A stretch of DNA of 64,000 bases, from contig JBCCFL010000005.1 of NCBI GenBank assembly GCA_039029735.1, positions 124,001-188,000 on the forward strand. The letters are read 5' to 3'. Below are positions 1 through 7,365 of this stretch, piece by piece. Below the pieces are notes generated by a model. The model ran no database searches. It saw only the letters and a program-made list of their open reading frames with translations, and had not been told where the DNA came from. The DNA comes from CADEDH01 sp039029735 (GTDB taxonomy: Bacteria > Actinomycetota > Acidimicrobiia > Acidimicrobiales > SZUA-35). A program made the translations under genes and the position numbers. Numbering within the stretch: the stretch's first letter is position 1; each line of letters opens with the position of its first letter.

Positions 1-1
1 G

Positions 2-550
2 GTCGACGAGACCGACGCTGCACCGACGAGCCCCAACTGGCCGATGATCATCGGTGGAGCCATCGTGGCCATCGCAGTCGTGGTTGGTCTTGCGCTGTTC
101 GCCGGGGGCGGAGAGGACGCCACTGATGTGGCGTCCAGCGAGATCCGTGATCTGGAGTTCCTCAATGAGGACGGCACCACCGGCACCCTCGCCCAGTTCG
201 AGGGTCAGCCCGTTGTGGTGAACTTCTTCGCCTCGTGGTGCGCCCCGTGCCGAGGGGAACTGCCGGAGTTCGAGAAGACGTTCGTCGACGGCGGCGGCGA
301 CGTGCTGTTCGTCGGGGTCAGCCACGACTTCGACGAGGCGTCGTGGCGGAGCTTCGAGGAGGAATTCGCCCTCAGCTACCCGACGGTGTTCCAGCCGAAC
401 ACGGAGATCTGGACCACACTCGGGCTGTTCGGTACGCCCGCCACGATCTTCATCGCTCCCGACGGAGAGGTGCTGCACGAGTTCACTGGCGTGCTCACCG
501 AGGAGTCGTTGAAGGACTTGATCGCAGAACACCTGGACGTGGAGATCTGA
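2..550 (+). CDS. Membrane-anchored thioredoxin-like protein (TlpA/ResA type), 5' end outside the window
   Basis: Thiol-disulfide oxidoreductase anchored in the membrane and facing outward, expected to keep apocytochrome c cysteines reduced. The frame is open to the left edge with no stop before the Met at base 44, so the true start probably lies outside the window. Visible parts are a hydrophobic anchor just after that Met, then a thioredoxin fold with the active-site motif WCAPC about 60 residues later. The cis-Pro loop reads GTPATIFI. It ends 3 bases before the CcdA gene, its usual electron donor, so the two probably act as a pair serving the heme proteins encoded further on. Which substrate it reduces cannot be told from sequence. 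Confidence 0.85.
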   Translation, partial: VDETDAAPTSPNWPMIIGGAIVAIAVVVGLALFAGGGEDATDVASSEIRDLEFLNEDGTTGTLAQFEGQPVVVNFFASWCAPCRGELPEFEKTFVDGGGDVLFVGVSHDFDEASWRSFEEEFALSYPTVFQPNTEIWTTLGLFGTPATIFIAPDGEVLHEFTGVLTEESLKDLIAEHLDVEI

Positions 551-553
551 GCA

Positions 554-1438
554 ATGGGATTTGGTGAACTGTTCGACGCCCGAGCTTTTGCGCTCGGCAT
601 GGTGGCGCTGGTGAACCCGTGCGGCTTCGCTCTTCTGCCGGCCTATCTGGGCTACTTCCTCGGCACCAACGAGGCCGACGCCAGTGAGTCTCGCATCCTC
701 GCCCTGAACCGGGCGCAGATCGTGGCGCTCTCGATGTCGCTCGGGTTCATGGCGGTGTTCGGGCTTTTCGGCCTTGCCCTCGCCGGGGTGCTCGGCACCA
801 TCGCCCCCTGGCTCGCCTGGGTCACGTTGGTGATGGGCGTACTGCTGATCGCCCTGGGCGTGGCCATGGCGCTGGGCTACCGGCCCACCGTGGCCATCCC
901 CCAGCTCGAGCGGGGCACGGGCAGCCGCTCGGTTGGCAGCATGTTCGTGTTCGGCGTGTCCTACGCCCTCGCCTCACTCACCTGCACGATCGGCATCTTC
1001 CTCTCCGCCGTCGGCACCTCGGCATCGGGCGCCTCGTTCGCGGAGCGCTTCGGTGGCTTCTTGTCCTACGGGGCAGGCATGGGCCTGATGGCCACCGGCC
1101 TCACCCTTGCCGTCGCCTTCGGCCAGAAGGGCGTGGTCAACGGGATGCGCCAGATCATGCCGTACATCTACACGATCTCGGCCGTGGTGCTGATCATCGT
1201 CGGTGCCTACGTGGCCTGGTATGGCTTCTGGTCGACCGACCCGATCAACAACCCGGCCGGCCCCGTGATCTGGGTGGAGGAGCGCCAGGCCGAGGTGGCC
1301 AACTGGATCGACCGGCGCACCACCGTCTTGGGCTGGGGCTTCCTGATCATCAATGCGGCCCTCGTGGTGGCCGGTTTCATCGCCCGCCGCGCATCGGGCT
1401 CGGGCACGCCTCGCACCCCGGCTGGCACCACCGCCTGA
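554..1438 (+). CDS. ccdA: Cytochrome c biogenesis protein CcdA (DsbD-like transmembrane domain)
   Basis: Polytopic membrane protein of 294 aa that passes electrons from cytoplasmic thioredoxin to an outer thioredoxin-like partner. Family hallmarks are the motif NPCGFALLPAYLGYFLG near the N-terminus, carrying the first redox Cys, and the second Cys in SLTCTIGIF about 120 residues later. Six or more hydrophobic segments follow the family pattern. The ATG lies 3 bases after the stop of the upstream thioredoxin gene, so they form one transcription unit. The C-terminus carries an extra hydrophobic segment and a short Ser/Thr/Gly tail beyond the core domain. The family call is secure; the maturation role is inferred from the pairing. 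Confidence 0.9.
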   Translation: MGFGELFDARAFALGMVALVNPCGFALLPAYLGYFLGTNEADASESRILALNRAQIVALSMSLGFMAVFGLFGLALAGVLGTIAPWLAWVTLVMGVLLIALGVAMALGYRPTVAIPQLERGTGSRSVGSMFVFGVSYALASLTCTIGIFLSAVGTSASGASFAERFGGFLSYGAGMGLMATGLTLAVAFGQKGVVNGMRQIMPYIYTISAVVLIIVGAYVAWYGFWSTDPINNPAGPVIWVEERQAEVANWIDRRTTVLGWGFLIINAALVVAGFIARRASGSGTPRTPAGTTA

Positions 1439-1452
1439 TCTCATCGGCGCCA

Positions 1453-1486
1453 CGGCGTCGGGTGCCCCGGTTGGAGCCCGACGCCG
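1453..1486 (+). terminator. Hairpin after ccdA, probable terminator
   Basis: Perfect 10-bp inverted repeat CGGCGTCGGG (1453-1462) and CCCGACGCCG (1477-1486) with a 14-base loop, starting 15 bases after the ccdA stop. No T-run follows, as is common in high-GC actinobacteria. Confidence 0.5.
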
Positions 1487-1508
1487 GGCAGCTGACATGG
1501 TGTAGGTC

Positions 1509-2174
1509 GTGCAGGACGTCGACCGGACCCCGATCTCCTTCGGCGAACTCCTCGATCGCCCTGGTGTGACCGAACGCGTCGATCTGCGCGGGCGGTTCGG
1601 TTTCCTGGCGTTTCACGGCGGGAATCTCGAGCGCACCACGGAACAGATCGCCGCTGAGGCTGCCGCCCGATCTGGTTCGTCGTTCTACGGCGTGCTCCAG
1701 CCTCGCGGCATGCGCCATCACATCCCGTCGACCAAGGTCGACCCGGCCGAGGCCCCGAATCTCGCTGCCTTCCTCGATCACTGCGACCACGTGGTGGCCG
1801 TGCACGGCTACGGGCTCCAGGGACACTTCGCCAGCCTGCTCTGCGGTGGCCAGAACCGCGAGCTGGCAACGCACGTCGCTTCCCACATCCGCGATGCGCT
1901 TCCCTTCTACCGCACGATCGACGACATCGACCGGATACCGAAACCGCTCCGAGGGATGCATCCCAAGAACCCGTGCAACCTCACGTCGGGTGGCGGCATG
2001 CAGCTGGAGCTTCCACCCCGGGTGCGGGGCCTCACGCCGCTGGTGTGGCACTGGCCTGCGCACGACTGGGAGCAGCAGCGATTCCCCCATCTGAACCGCC
2101 TCATCGATGCGCTGGCAACGGCGGCCACTGCATGGTCGACCGGCACTGAGGCCCTGGCGGAGTCGGCCCTCTGA
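1509..2174 (+). CDS. Poly-gamma-glutamate hydrolase family protein (PF05908-like)
   Basis: Protein of 221 aa resembling the phage-derived, zinc-dependent gamma-PGA hydrolase family. Matching family features in order are FLAFHGGNLERTTEQIA (His and Glu of the first metal motif), the segment with HHIPSTKVDP, and VVAVHGYG with a further His. The family cleaves gamma-linked polyglutamate, but many bacterial members have no tested substrate. It starts with GTG at 1509; no in-frame ATG precedes it. It sits alone between the ccdA hairpin and a luciferase-like oxidoreductase gene, and nothing nearby suggests capsule synthesis. I recognise the family from motifs; activity is inferred. Confidence 0.7.
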   Translation: MQDVDRTPISFGELLDRPGVTERVDLRGRFGFLAFHGGNLERTTEQIAAEAAARSGSSFYGVLQPRGMRHHIPSTKVDPAEAPNLAAFLDHCDHVVAVHGYGLQGHFASLLCGGQNRELATHVASHIRDALPFYRTIDDIDRIPKPLRGMHPKNPCNLTSGGGMQLELPPRVRGLTPLVWHWPAHDWEQQRFPHLNRLIDALATAATAWSTGTEALAESAL

Positions 2175-2251
2175 CCAGCCGAAACCCAATTGCCCACGCG
2201 AATTCACGCGTTGCGGCGGTACGGCGCGCCAAAAGTCGCTAGAACTGTTCG

Positions 2252-3187
2252 GTGGACTTGCGGATATTCACCGAGCCGCAGCAGGGTGCGCACTACGGCG
2301 ACCTGCTGGCGGTGGCTCAGGCGAGCGAGACGGCCGGCTTCGATGCCTTCTTCCGGTCGGATCACTACCTCAAGATGGGCGACGTCACCGGCCTGCCGGG
2401 CCCGACCGACGCTTGGGTGACCCTCGGGGGCCTCGCCCGGGAAACCAGCTCGATCCGCCTCGGCACGCTCGTGAGTCCGGCCACCTTCTACCGGCCGGGA
2501 CCACTGGCAGTCGCCGTGGCCCAGGTCGACGAGATGAGCGGTGGCCGGGTCGAGTTCGGCTTCGGTACCGGCTGGTACGAGGCCGAACACGCCACTCAAG
2601 GGTTCGAGTTCCCGCCTCTGGGCGAGCGTTTCGATCGGATGGAGGAGTACCTGGAGCAGATCACGGGGCTCTGGGAAACGCCGCTCGGCGAGACCTTCTC
2701 CCACGAGGGACGGTTCCACTCCTTCGCCGATTCGCCCGGCCTGCCCAAGCCCGTGCAATCCCCGATGCCGATCGTGATCGGCGGGCGCGGCCCTCGTCGC
2801 ACTCCAGCGCTGGTGGCCCGGTTCGCCTCGGAGTTCAATCAGCCCTTCGCGCCGGCAGCGGAGATCGCGGCACGGATCGAGGCCGTCGAGAAGGCCTGCG
2901 CCGCCATCGGCCGCAACGCCACGGAACTCACCCACTCCGCCGCACTGGTGTTGTGCCTCGGCGCCACCGATGCCGACGTCGAACGGCGGGCCGCCGCAAT
3001 CGGCAGGGAGCCGGCCGAGCTTCGGGAGAACGGCGCCGCAGGCAGCGCTGATGAGGTGCTCGCGACGCTCGCAGCGTACGCCGATGTCGGTGTCTCCCGG
3101 GTGTACCTCCAGGTGCTCGATCTGAGCGATCTCGAGCACGTTGCCGAGGCTGGCGAGTCACTCGTGGCCGCCGTGGCCGACTGGTAG
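2252..3187 (+). CDS. LLM-class F420-dependent oxidoreductase
   Basis: Luciferase-like (beta/alpha)8 barrel flavin or F420 oxidoreductase, 311 aa, the usual family length. Typical blocks are DAFFRSDHYLKMGD near residue 32, SSIRLGTLVSPATFYRPG, FGFGTGWYEAEH, and PIVIGGRGPRRTPALVARFA. This subfamily in actinobacteria mostly uses coenzyme F420, but the sequence alone does not fix the substrate. The GTG start at 2252 is the first codon giving the conserved beta-strand 1 (LRIFTEPQ). The next gene starts 2 bases after its stop, so the AraC-like protein that follows is probably co-transcribed. Confidence 0.85.
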   Translation: MDLRIFTEPQQGAHYGDLLAVAQASETAGFDAFFRSDHYLKMGDVTGLPGPTDAWVTLGGLARETSSIRLGTLVSPATFYRPGPLAVAVAQVDEMSGGRVEFGFGTGWYEAEHATQGFEFPPLGERFDRMEEYLEQITGLWETPLGETFSHEGRFHSFADSPGLPKPVQSPMPIVIGGRGPRRTPALVARFASEFNQPFAPAAEIAARIEAVEKACAAIGRNATELTHSAALVLCLGATDADVERRAAAIGREPAELRENGAAGSADEVLATLAAYADVGVSRVYLQVLDLSDLEHVAEAGESLVAAVADW

Positions 3188-3189
3188 CC

Positions 3190-3906
3190 ATGGAACGCAT
3201 CGACGTCTCTCGTCACGCGGCACGGCCGCCGCTCGATCGCTTCGTCGATCGCTTCTGGTATGCGTCGTGGGCCCTCCCCGAAGGGGCGGTGGTGCGCCCC
3301 CAGATCGTGGGTCGGCCGGTGGTGAACCTCACGTTCCAGGATGGCCGGGCCACCGTCACCGGTGTGAGCCGCCAGCTGTTCCGCCGGGAGCTGCGAGGCC
3401 AGGGGGAGGTGCTCGGCGTGGTGTTCCGGCCGGCGTGCTTCCATCCGTTCCTGGACCGCCCGTTGCACATGATCGCCAACCGGAACGTCGACTGCGCCGA
3501 GTTGTTCGGCAAGGCAGGCGCCGACTGGGCCCAGGCCGTGCACGAGGCGCCGACGGTGGAGGCCAAGCTCAACGAGGTGCACCGGTTCCTCGTGAACCGA
3601 GCGCCGAGGGAGCGCACCGCCGGCGAGGCCCTCGCCGATGCGCTCGACGCGCTGGACGACGAACAGGGCCTGCCGTCGGTGCGCGAGTTGCGAGCGTCTC
3701 TCGGCCTCGGATCCCGCCAACTCGAGCGTCTGTTCCGCCACTACGTCGGCGCGTCCCCCAAGTGGGTCGTGCGCCGCTGGCACGAGTATCGCATCCCGCC
3801 CACACCGAATCCCTACGCCAGCCCTGGTGCTCCGGTGAACGTCGAGTCACCGCCCCAGGTTCCCAACGGCCAGTCGCTCAACGGCGGCGTCATCACCCTG
3901 GGCTGA
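3190..3906 (+). CDS. AraC-type transcriptional regulator with shortened DNA-binding domain
   Basis: Protein of 238 aa. The N-terminal ~130 residues match the DUF6597-type domain common before AraC HTH domains (blocks near FVDRFWYASW and GVVFRPACFHPFL). A first AraC helix-turn-helix follows at about residues 160-200 (VRELRASLGLGSRQLERLFRHYVGASPKWVVRRW). After that the sequence becomes a Pro/Asn-rich tail instead of the second HTH found in complete AraC proteins. I could not find the missing half in the other two frames directly downstream, so simple frameshift is unlikely. It is coupled to the oxidoreductase gene 2 bases upstream. DNA binding may be weakened or changed. Confidence 0.7.
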   Translation: MERIDVSRHAARPPLDRFVDRFWYASWALPEGAVVRPQIVGRPVVNLTFQDGRATVTGVSRQLFRRELRGQGEVLGVVFRPACFHPFLDRPLHMIANRNVDCAELFGKAGADWAQAVHEAPTVEAKLNEVHRFLVNRAPRERTAGEALADALDALDDEQGLPSVRELRASLGLGSRQLERLFRHYVGASPKWVVRRWHEYRIPPTPNPYASPGAPVNVESPPQVPNGQSLNGGVITLG

Positions 3907-3921
3907 TCAGGCGGTCGGAGG

Positions 3922-3949
3922 CGGCGTTGAGACGTCGTCTCCAACGCCG
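3922..3949 (+). terminator. Hairpin after the AraC-like gene
   Basis: Inverted repeat CGGCGTTGAGAC (3922-3933) and GTCTCCAACGCCG (3937-3949), pairing with a single bulged base around a 3-base loop, 16 bases after the stop codon. No T-run. Confidence 0.5.
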
Positions 3950-3973
3950 GATTCGGCGCGCTCCGTTGACGAA

Positions 3974-4011
3974 CGTACTTTGTACGTTTACTGTTCGACG
4001 TACAAAGTACG
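3974..4011 (+). promoter_or_regulatory. Double palindromic operator before the DUF4386 gene
   Basis: CGTACTTTGTACG (3974-3986) and CGTACAAAGTACG (3999-4011) are perfect reverse complements 12 bases apart. Each 13-mer is also a palindrome around its central three bases (CGTAC-N3-GTACG). This arrangement is typical of TetR-type repressor sites. The element ends 10 bases before the ATG at 4022, where a bound repressor would block initiation. No TetR gene is in the window, so the regulator is encoded elsewhere. Confidence 0.65.
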
Positions 4012-4021
4012 ACTCTCAGGG

Positions 4022-4642
4022 ATGACCGCCATGACCTCTCCGCAGACCACCAAACCCGAGCTGTCGCCCAACCCGTCGGCCCACCCGTTGGCTCCGGCCG
4101 CGGGCGGCGGCGCTGCGGGCTGGGAGGGGCGGCTGTTTGGGGCCCTCGTGCTCTCGGCCTTCGTCCTCTACGGGGTGGGCAGCGCATTCGCCGATCAGGC
4201 CGTTGGCCTGACGTTGGTGATGCTCAACTCCGTGGCCGTGACCGTGCTCGGCCTCGTCGGGTTCCGACTTCTGCGCCCCGAGAACACGCGCATCGGCCTC
4301 GGATACCTGGCAGCCCGGATCGCTGAGGCGATCCTGCTGGCCGGTGGCGTGGTCGTGGCCTCTGGCCCCACCGGGAGCGAGGCCGACACCACCGGCTATC
4401 TGTTGGGCATGGTCGCGCTCGGCCTCGGCAGCGTTCCGTTCTGCCTCGCCCTCGGCTCAGCCCGGTGGCTGCCGTCGTTCATGGCGCGGTGGGGTGTGCT
4501 GGGCTACACGCTGCTCGCCATCGGGGCGCTCACCGAGCTCGCCACGGGCCGAGCGGTCACGGTGCTCTTCGCCATTCCTGGTGGGCTGTTCGAGGTGGCA
4601 CTCGGTTGCCACCTCGTGTGGCGGGGCTTCCGCCGCCACTGA
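4022..4642 (+). CDS. DUF4386-type membrane protein
   Basis: Integral membrane protein of 206 aa with about six hydrophobic segments. The pattern of an LYGVGSAF block, a later NSVAVTVLGLVGFRLLR block and YLAARIAEAILLAGG fits the DUF4386 family, whose function is unknown. I start it at ATG 4022; a second ATG at 4031 is possible. Starts further upstream would lie inside the palindromic operator. The operator predicts control by a ligand-responsive repressor, and DUF4386 genes are often found under such regulators, but no function can be assigned. It converges on pdxH with 34 bases between the stops. Confidence 0.75.
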   Translation: MTAMTSPQTTKPELSPNPSAHPLAPAAGGGAAGWEGRLFGALVLSAFVLYGVGSAFADQAVGLTLVMLNSVAVTVLGLVGFRLLRPENTRIGLGYLAARIAEAILLAGGVVVASGPTGSEADTTGYLLGMVALGLGSVPFCLALGSARWLPSFMARWGVLGYTLLAIGALTELATGRAVTVLFAIPGGLFEVALGCHLVWRGFRRH

Positions 4643-4676
4643 CCAACGCCGAGGCGGACCACGGCCACGGCCACAG

Positions 4677-5366
4677 CTACGGGGCGAGGCGCTCGATCTG
4701 CCACGTCGCACCGCTGCCCGACGGCCGGGTGTAGCGCACCCGATCGTGAAGACGGTTGGGACGACCCTGCCAGAACTCGAAGCTGTGGGGCACAATCCGC
4801 CACCCGCCCCAGTGCGGGGGCCGTGGTACCTCAGTGGGATAACGCTGCTCCACCCCGGCCCATGCCGCCTCGAGGGCAGCCCGGTTGGCCAACGCCCGAC
4901 TCTGCGTGGATGCCCAGGCCCCGATCTGGGCGCCACGGGGCCGCACCGCGAAGTAGGCGTCGGCTTCGGCCGCCGCCACCCGCTCGACGGCGCCGGCGAG
5001 GTTCACCTGTCGGTGCAGCGGGAGCCATCCGAACGTGGCCCCAGCCGCCGGGGTTTCCGCAAGGTGCGTTGACTTGGCGCTCTCGTAGTTCGTGTAGAGA
5101 TCGAACCCGGCCGGGGTGACGCCCTTGCACAGCACGTACCGGCTCCACGGCTGCGAGTTGGCATCGACCGTGGCGAGCACCATGGCGTTGGGTTCGGGCA
5201 GCCGGGCATCGACCGCAGCCTGGAACCACACCGAGAACTGCTCGTAGGGATCGGCGGCGACCTCCGACTCGTCGAGGCCCGCCGTCTCGTACTCCGACCG
5301 CATACGAGCCAAATCGATCGCTCGATCGTCGGCGGAGGCCTCCTGGTGACCGGAGTCGGCGCTCAT
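4677..5366 (-). CDS. pdxH: Pyridoxamine 5'-phosphate oxidase
   Basis: FMN-dependent oxidase converting pyridoxine or pyridoxamine 5'-phosphate to pyridoxal 5'-phosphate in the cytoplasm; 229 aa. Signature segments are SRYVLCKGV, FDLYTNYESAKSTHL, FGWLPLHRQVNLAG, the PLP-contact motif RPRGAQIGAWAS, and the C-terminal PPHWGGWRIVPHSFEFWQG with RLHDR. The start is ATG at 5366; the frame is open further upstream but that part is low-complexity and overlaps the ctaG-type gene. It starts 13 bases after the ctaG-type gene ends, at the tail of the oxidase operon, and may be co-transcribed with it. Confidence 0.9.
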   Translation of the reverse strand: MSADSGHQEASADDRAIDLARMRSEYETAGLDESEVAADPYEQFSVWFQAAVDARLPEPNAMVLATVDANSQPWSRYVLCKGVTPAGFDLYTNYESAKSTHLAETPAAGATFGWLPLHRQVNLAGAVERVAAAEADAYFAVRPRGAQIGAWASTQSRALANRAALEAAWAGVEQRYPTEVPRPPHWGGWRIVPHSFEFWQGRPNRLHDRVRYTRPSGSGATWQIERLAP

Positions 5367-5379
5367 CGCAGTGATGGGC

Positions 5380-6267
5380 TCAGCGGCTCGGCTCGGCCGG
5401 CGCCTCGGACTCGGCGAACTGCTTCTCGACCTGTTCGAAGGTGAGGGCGTGACGCTCCTTACGGGCGGCGACGTCACGCTTCTGCTCCTCGGCCGCCCAC
5501 CGGGCGAAGATCACGAGGATCACGCCCCAAAGGAAGAAGCCGCCGACGAGCTTCATGATCACGCCCGCTGCCTGCTGGTCGGTGAGGGCCGAAATGCCCC
5601 ACAAGCGCTCCGGCGTGTCGTAGTGGCGATACACGACCTGCTCGGCGAAGACCAGCCAACCGCCGGGGACGGTGGGCACGATCGACATCATGAACAGGTA
5701 GATGCACTGACCGACTGGGGGGAGGCGCCACTCGGCCACAGGCCCGATCACGGGCATCCACATCAGCAGGCCACTGAGGAACACCACGAGGTGGACGGCG
5801 AAGTGGAAGGAGCCGTTCTCGAACGACAGCTGCACGAGCGTGGTCCAGTGCAGGAACAACGTGAGGGCGTTGAACACCACGCCGGCCACGATCGGGCGGC
5901 TGGCCAGGCGGAGCACCCGACGGGCCGCCGACCCTTCTGGCGCCAAGAGATCGAAGATCCAGTTCGGGGCGGCCAGGAGGAACATCGCCGGTACCAGCAT
6001 CGAGATGAACAGGTGCTGGAACATGTGCACGGCATAGAGGTACTCCTCGGCCACATCGTGCACGGGCCAGTCCGAGGCAACCCACAGGCTGGCCACCGCG
6101 ATCACGAACCACCGCGTGTTGGAGCGGCTCAGGGGCGGATAGCCCGCGGCGATCGCATTCGGCTGGAGCACCCTGCTCACGTACCAGGCGAGGGCGGCCA
6201 GCCCGATGACGAGCACCCACACCTCGGGATGTGCTTGCCAGCCGATATCGGAGAGGGTCAGCTCCAC
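5380..6267 (-). CDS. ctaG: CtaG-type cytochrome c oxidase assembly protein (Caa3_CtaG family)
   Basis: Polytopic membrane protein of 295 aa matching the caa3-type CtaG family, which assists copper insertion into oxidase subunits. Seen are an N-terminal segment with WQAHPEVWVLVIG, histidine-bearing helices with VHMFQHLFISMLVPAMFLLAAP, and LFLHWTTLVQLSFENGSFHFAVHLVVFLSG, about seven hydrophobic segments, and a charged C-terminal tail. This is not the soluble-domain Cox11/CtaG. It follows the subunit IV gene by 53 bases in the oxidase operon, which supports the assembly role. Confidence 0.85.
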   Translation of the reverse strand: MELTLSDIGWQAHPEVWVLVIGLAALAWYVSRVLQPNAIAAGYPPLSRSNTRWFVIAVASLWVASDWPVHDVAEEYLYAVHMFQHLFISMLVPAMFLLAAPNWIFDLLAPEGSAARRVLRLASRPIVAGVVFNALTLFLHWTTLVQLSFENGSFHFAVHLVVFLSGLLMWMPVIGPVAEWRLPPVGQCIYLFMMSIVPTVPGGWLVFAEQVVYRHYDTPERLWGISALTDQQAAGVIMKLVGGFFLWGVILVIFARWAAEEQKRDVAARKERHALTFEQVEKQFAESEAPAEPSR

Positions 6268-6320
6268 AGTCCTACTCCACCAGACGTGCAGGGCGAGCGC
6301 TGCATCGAGCGCTCAGATAC

Positions 6321-6653
6321 TCAAGCGACCTGGTCGAAGGCGGCGAAGAGCACGAAATAGACCGCAATGGCCAAGATCAAGGCGCCGCCGAACGTCCAGG
6401 CGAACAACTTGCCGTTGATCACCTTCATGTCGAAGTAGATGTGCATGAAGGCGCCCACGACGAGGAGGAACTTCACCACCATCATGATGATCAGCGGCAA
6501 CCACAGCTGTACGCCCTCGAGGCCGAGATAGGACCAGAGGACCTCGACGGCAGTCAGCACGAAGAGGAGGGCGAACACCCACCAGTACTGGCGCTCGGTG
6601 GGGTGATGATCGTCGTGGGCGTGGGTGCCGTGGTCGGCAGCGAGATCGGTCAT
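6321..6653 (-). CDS. ctaF: Cytochrome c oxidase subunit IV (prokaryotic COX4 type)
   Basis: Small membrane protein of 110 aa with three hydrophobic segments (WVFALLFVLTAVEVLWSYL, LPLIIMMVVKFLLVVGAFMHIYF, and a C-terminal segment). The FLLVVGAFMHIYFDMK block is characteristic of bacterial COX4. The N-terminus before the first helix is His/Asp-rich (HGTHAHDDHH), like the tails of neighbouring subunits. It starts 10 bases after the ctaE stop in the oxidase operon. Role is structural or assembly-related, as in other aa3-type oxidases. Confidence 0.88.
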   Translation of the reverse strand: MTDLAADHGTHAHDDHHPTERQYWWVFALLFVLTAVEVLWSYLGLEGVQLWLPLIIMMVVKFLLVVGAFMHIYFDMKVINGKLFAWTFGGALILAIAVYFVLFAAFDQVA

Positions 6654-6663
6654 GTCAGAACCC

Positions 6664-7365
6664 CTACGGAATGAGGTACACGATCGTGAAGATCAGTACC
6701 CAGACGACATCGACGAAGTGCCAGTAGAGACCGACGAGCTCGACGGTCTCGGCCCGGTCTTGCTGGAGCTTGCCGCGGAAGGCCAGGATCAGCAGCGACA
6801 CGAGCATCAAGATGCCCCCGGTCACGTGTACGCCGTGGAAGCCGGTGAGCGTGTAGAACGCCGAGCCGAACAGATTGGCGTCGTAGCGGATGCCCTCACG
6901 GAAGAACACCGTGAACTCGTAGACCTGCCCGGCGATGAAGGTGGACCCCAGCAGCGCCGTGAGCGACAGGTAGATCTTCGAGTTCTTGTAGTTGCCCTCG
7001 ACCACCGACTTGTGGGCCAACACCATGGTGAGAGAGCTCATCAAGAGGATGAACGAGCTGGCCGAGGTGAACGGGATGTCGAAGATCGGCTCGACCGAGC
7101 CGGCCTCGACGAACTCTTCCACCAGGAAGGCGGGGATGGTGGAGGTGACGTCGGGGTTACCGGCCACCAGCTCACCGATGAAGTTCGCCTTCGACAGCAG
7201 GTATGTCGAGATCAGAGCGCCGAACAGCAGGCACTCCGAGCCGAGGAACAGCCACATGGCCAACTTCATGTTGGACAGGCCGAGGCTGGTGCGGTGGCCG
7301 CCGTGCCCGTGATCGTCGTGGCCGTGGTCGTCGTGGGCCACGGCGTCAGCAGCGACGGCGGTCAT
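6664..7365 (-). CDS. ctaE: Cytochrome c oxidase subunit III
   Basis: Integral membrane subunit of the aa3-type oxidase, 233 aa. Family signatures are NMKLAMWLFLGSECLLFGALISTYLL early, the central glutamate-containing helices, TGFHGVHVTGGILML and the terminal YWHFVDVVWVLIFTIVYLIP. The N-terminal 25 residues are His/Asp/Gly-rich (HDDHGHDDHGHGGH), an extension not found in textbook subunit III. Its ATG overlaps the ctaD stop by 4 bases (ATGA), giving translational coupling to the catalytic subunit. Confidence 0.93.
   Translation of the reverse strand: MTAVAADAVAHDDHGHDDHGHGGHRTSLGLSNMKLAMWLFLGSECLLFGALISTYLLSKANFIGELVAGNPDVTSTIPAFLVEEFVEAGSVEPIFDIPFTSASSFILLMSSLTMVLAHKSVVEGNYKNSKIYLSLTALLGSTFIAGQVYEFTVFFREGIRYDANLFGSAFYTLTGFHGVHVTGGILMLVSLLILAFRGKLQQDRAETVELVGLYWHFVDVVWVLIFTIVYLIP

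Noticed and set aside
3780..3906. Frameshift as the reason for the short AraC domain
   Set aside because: Neither alternative frame after base 3780 continues an AraC HTH.
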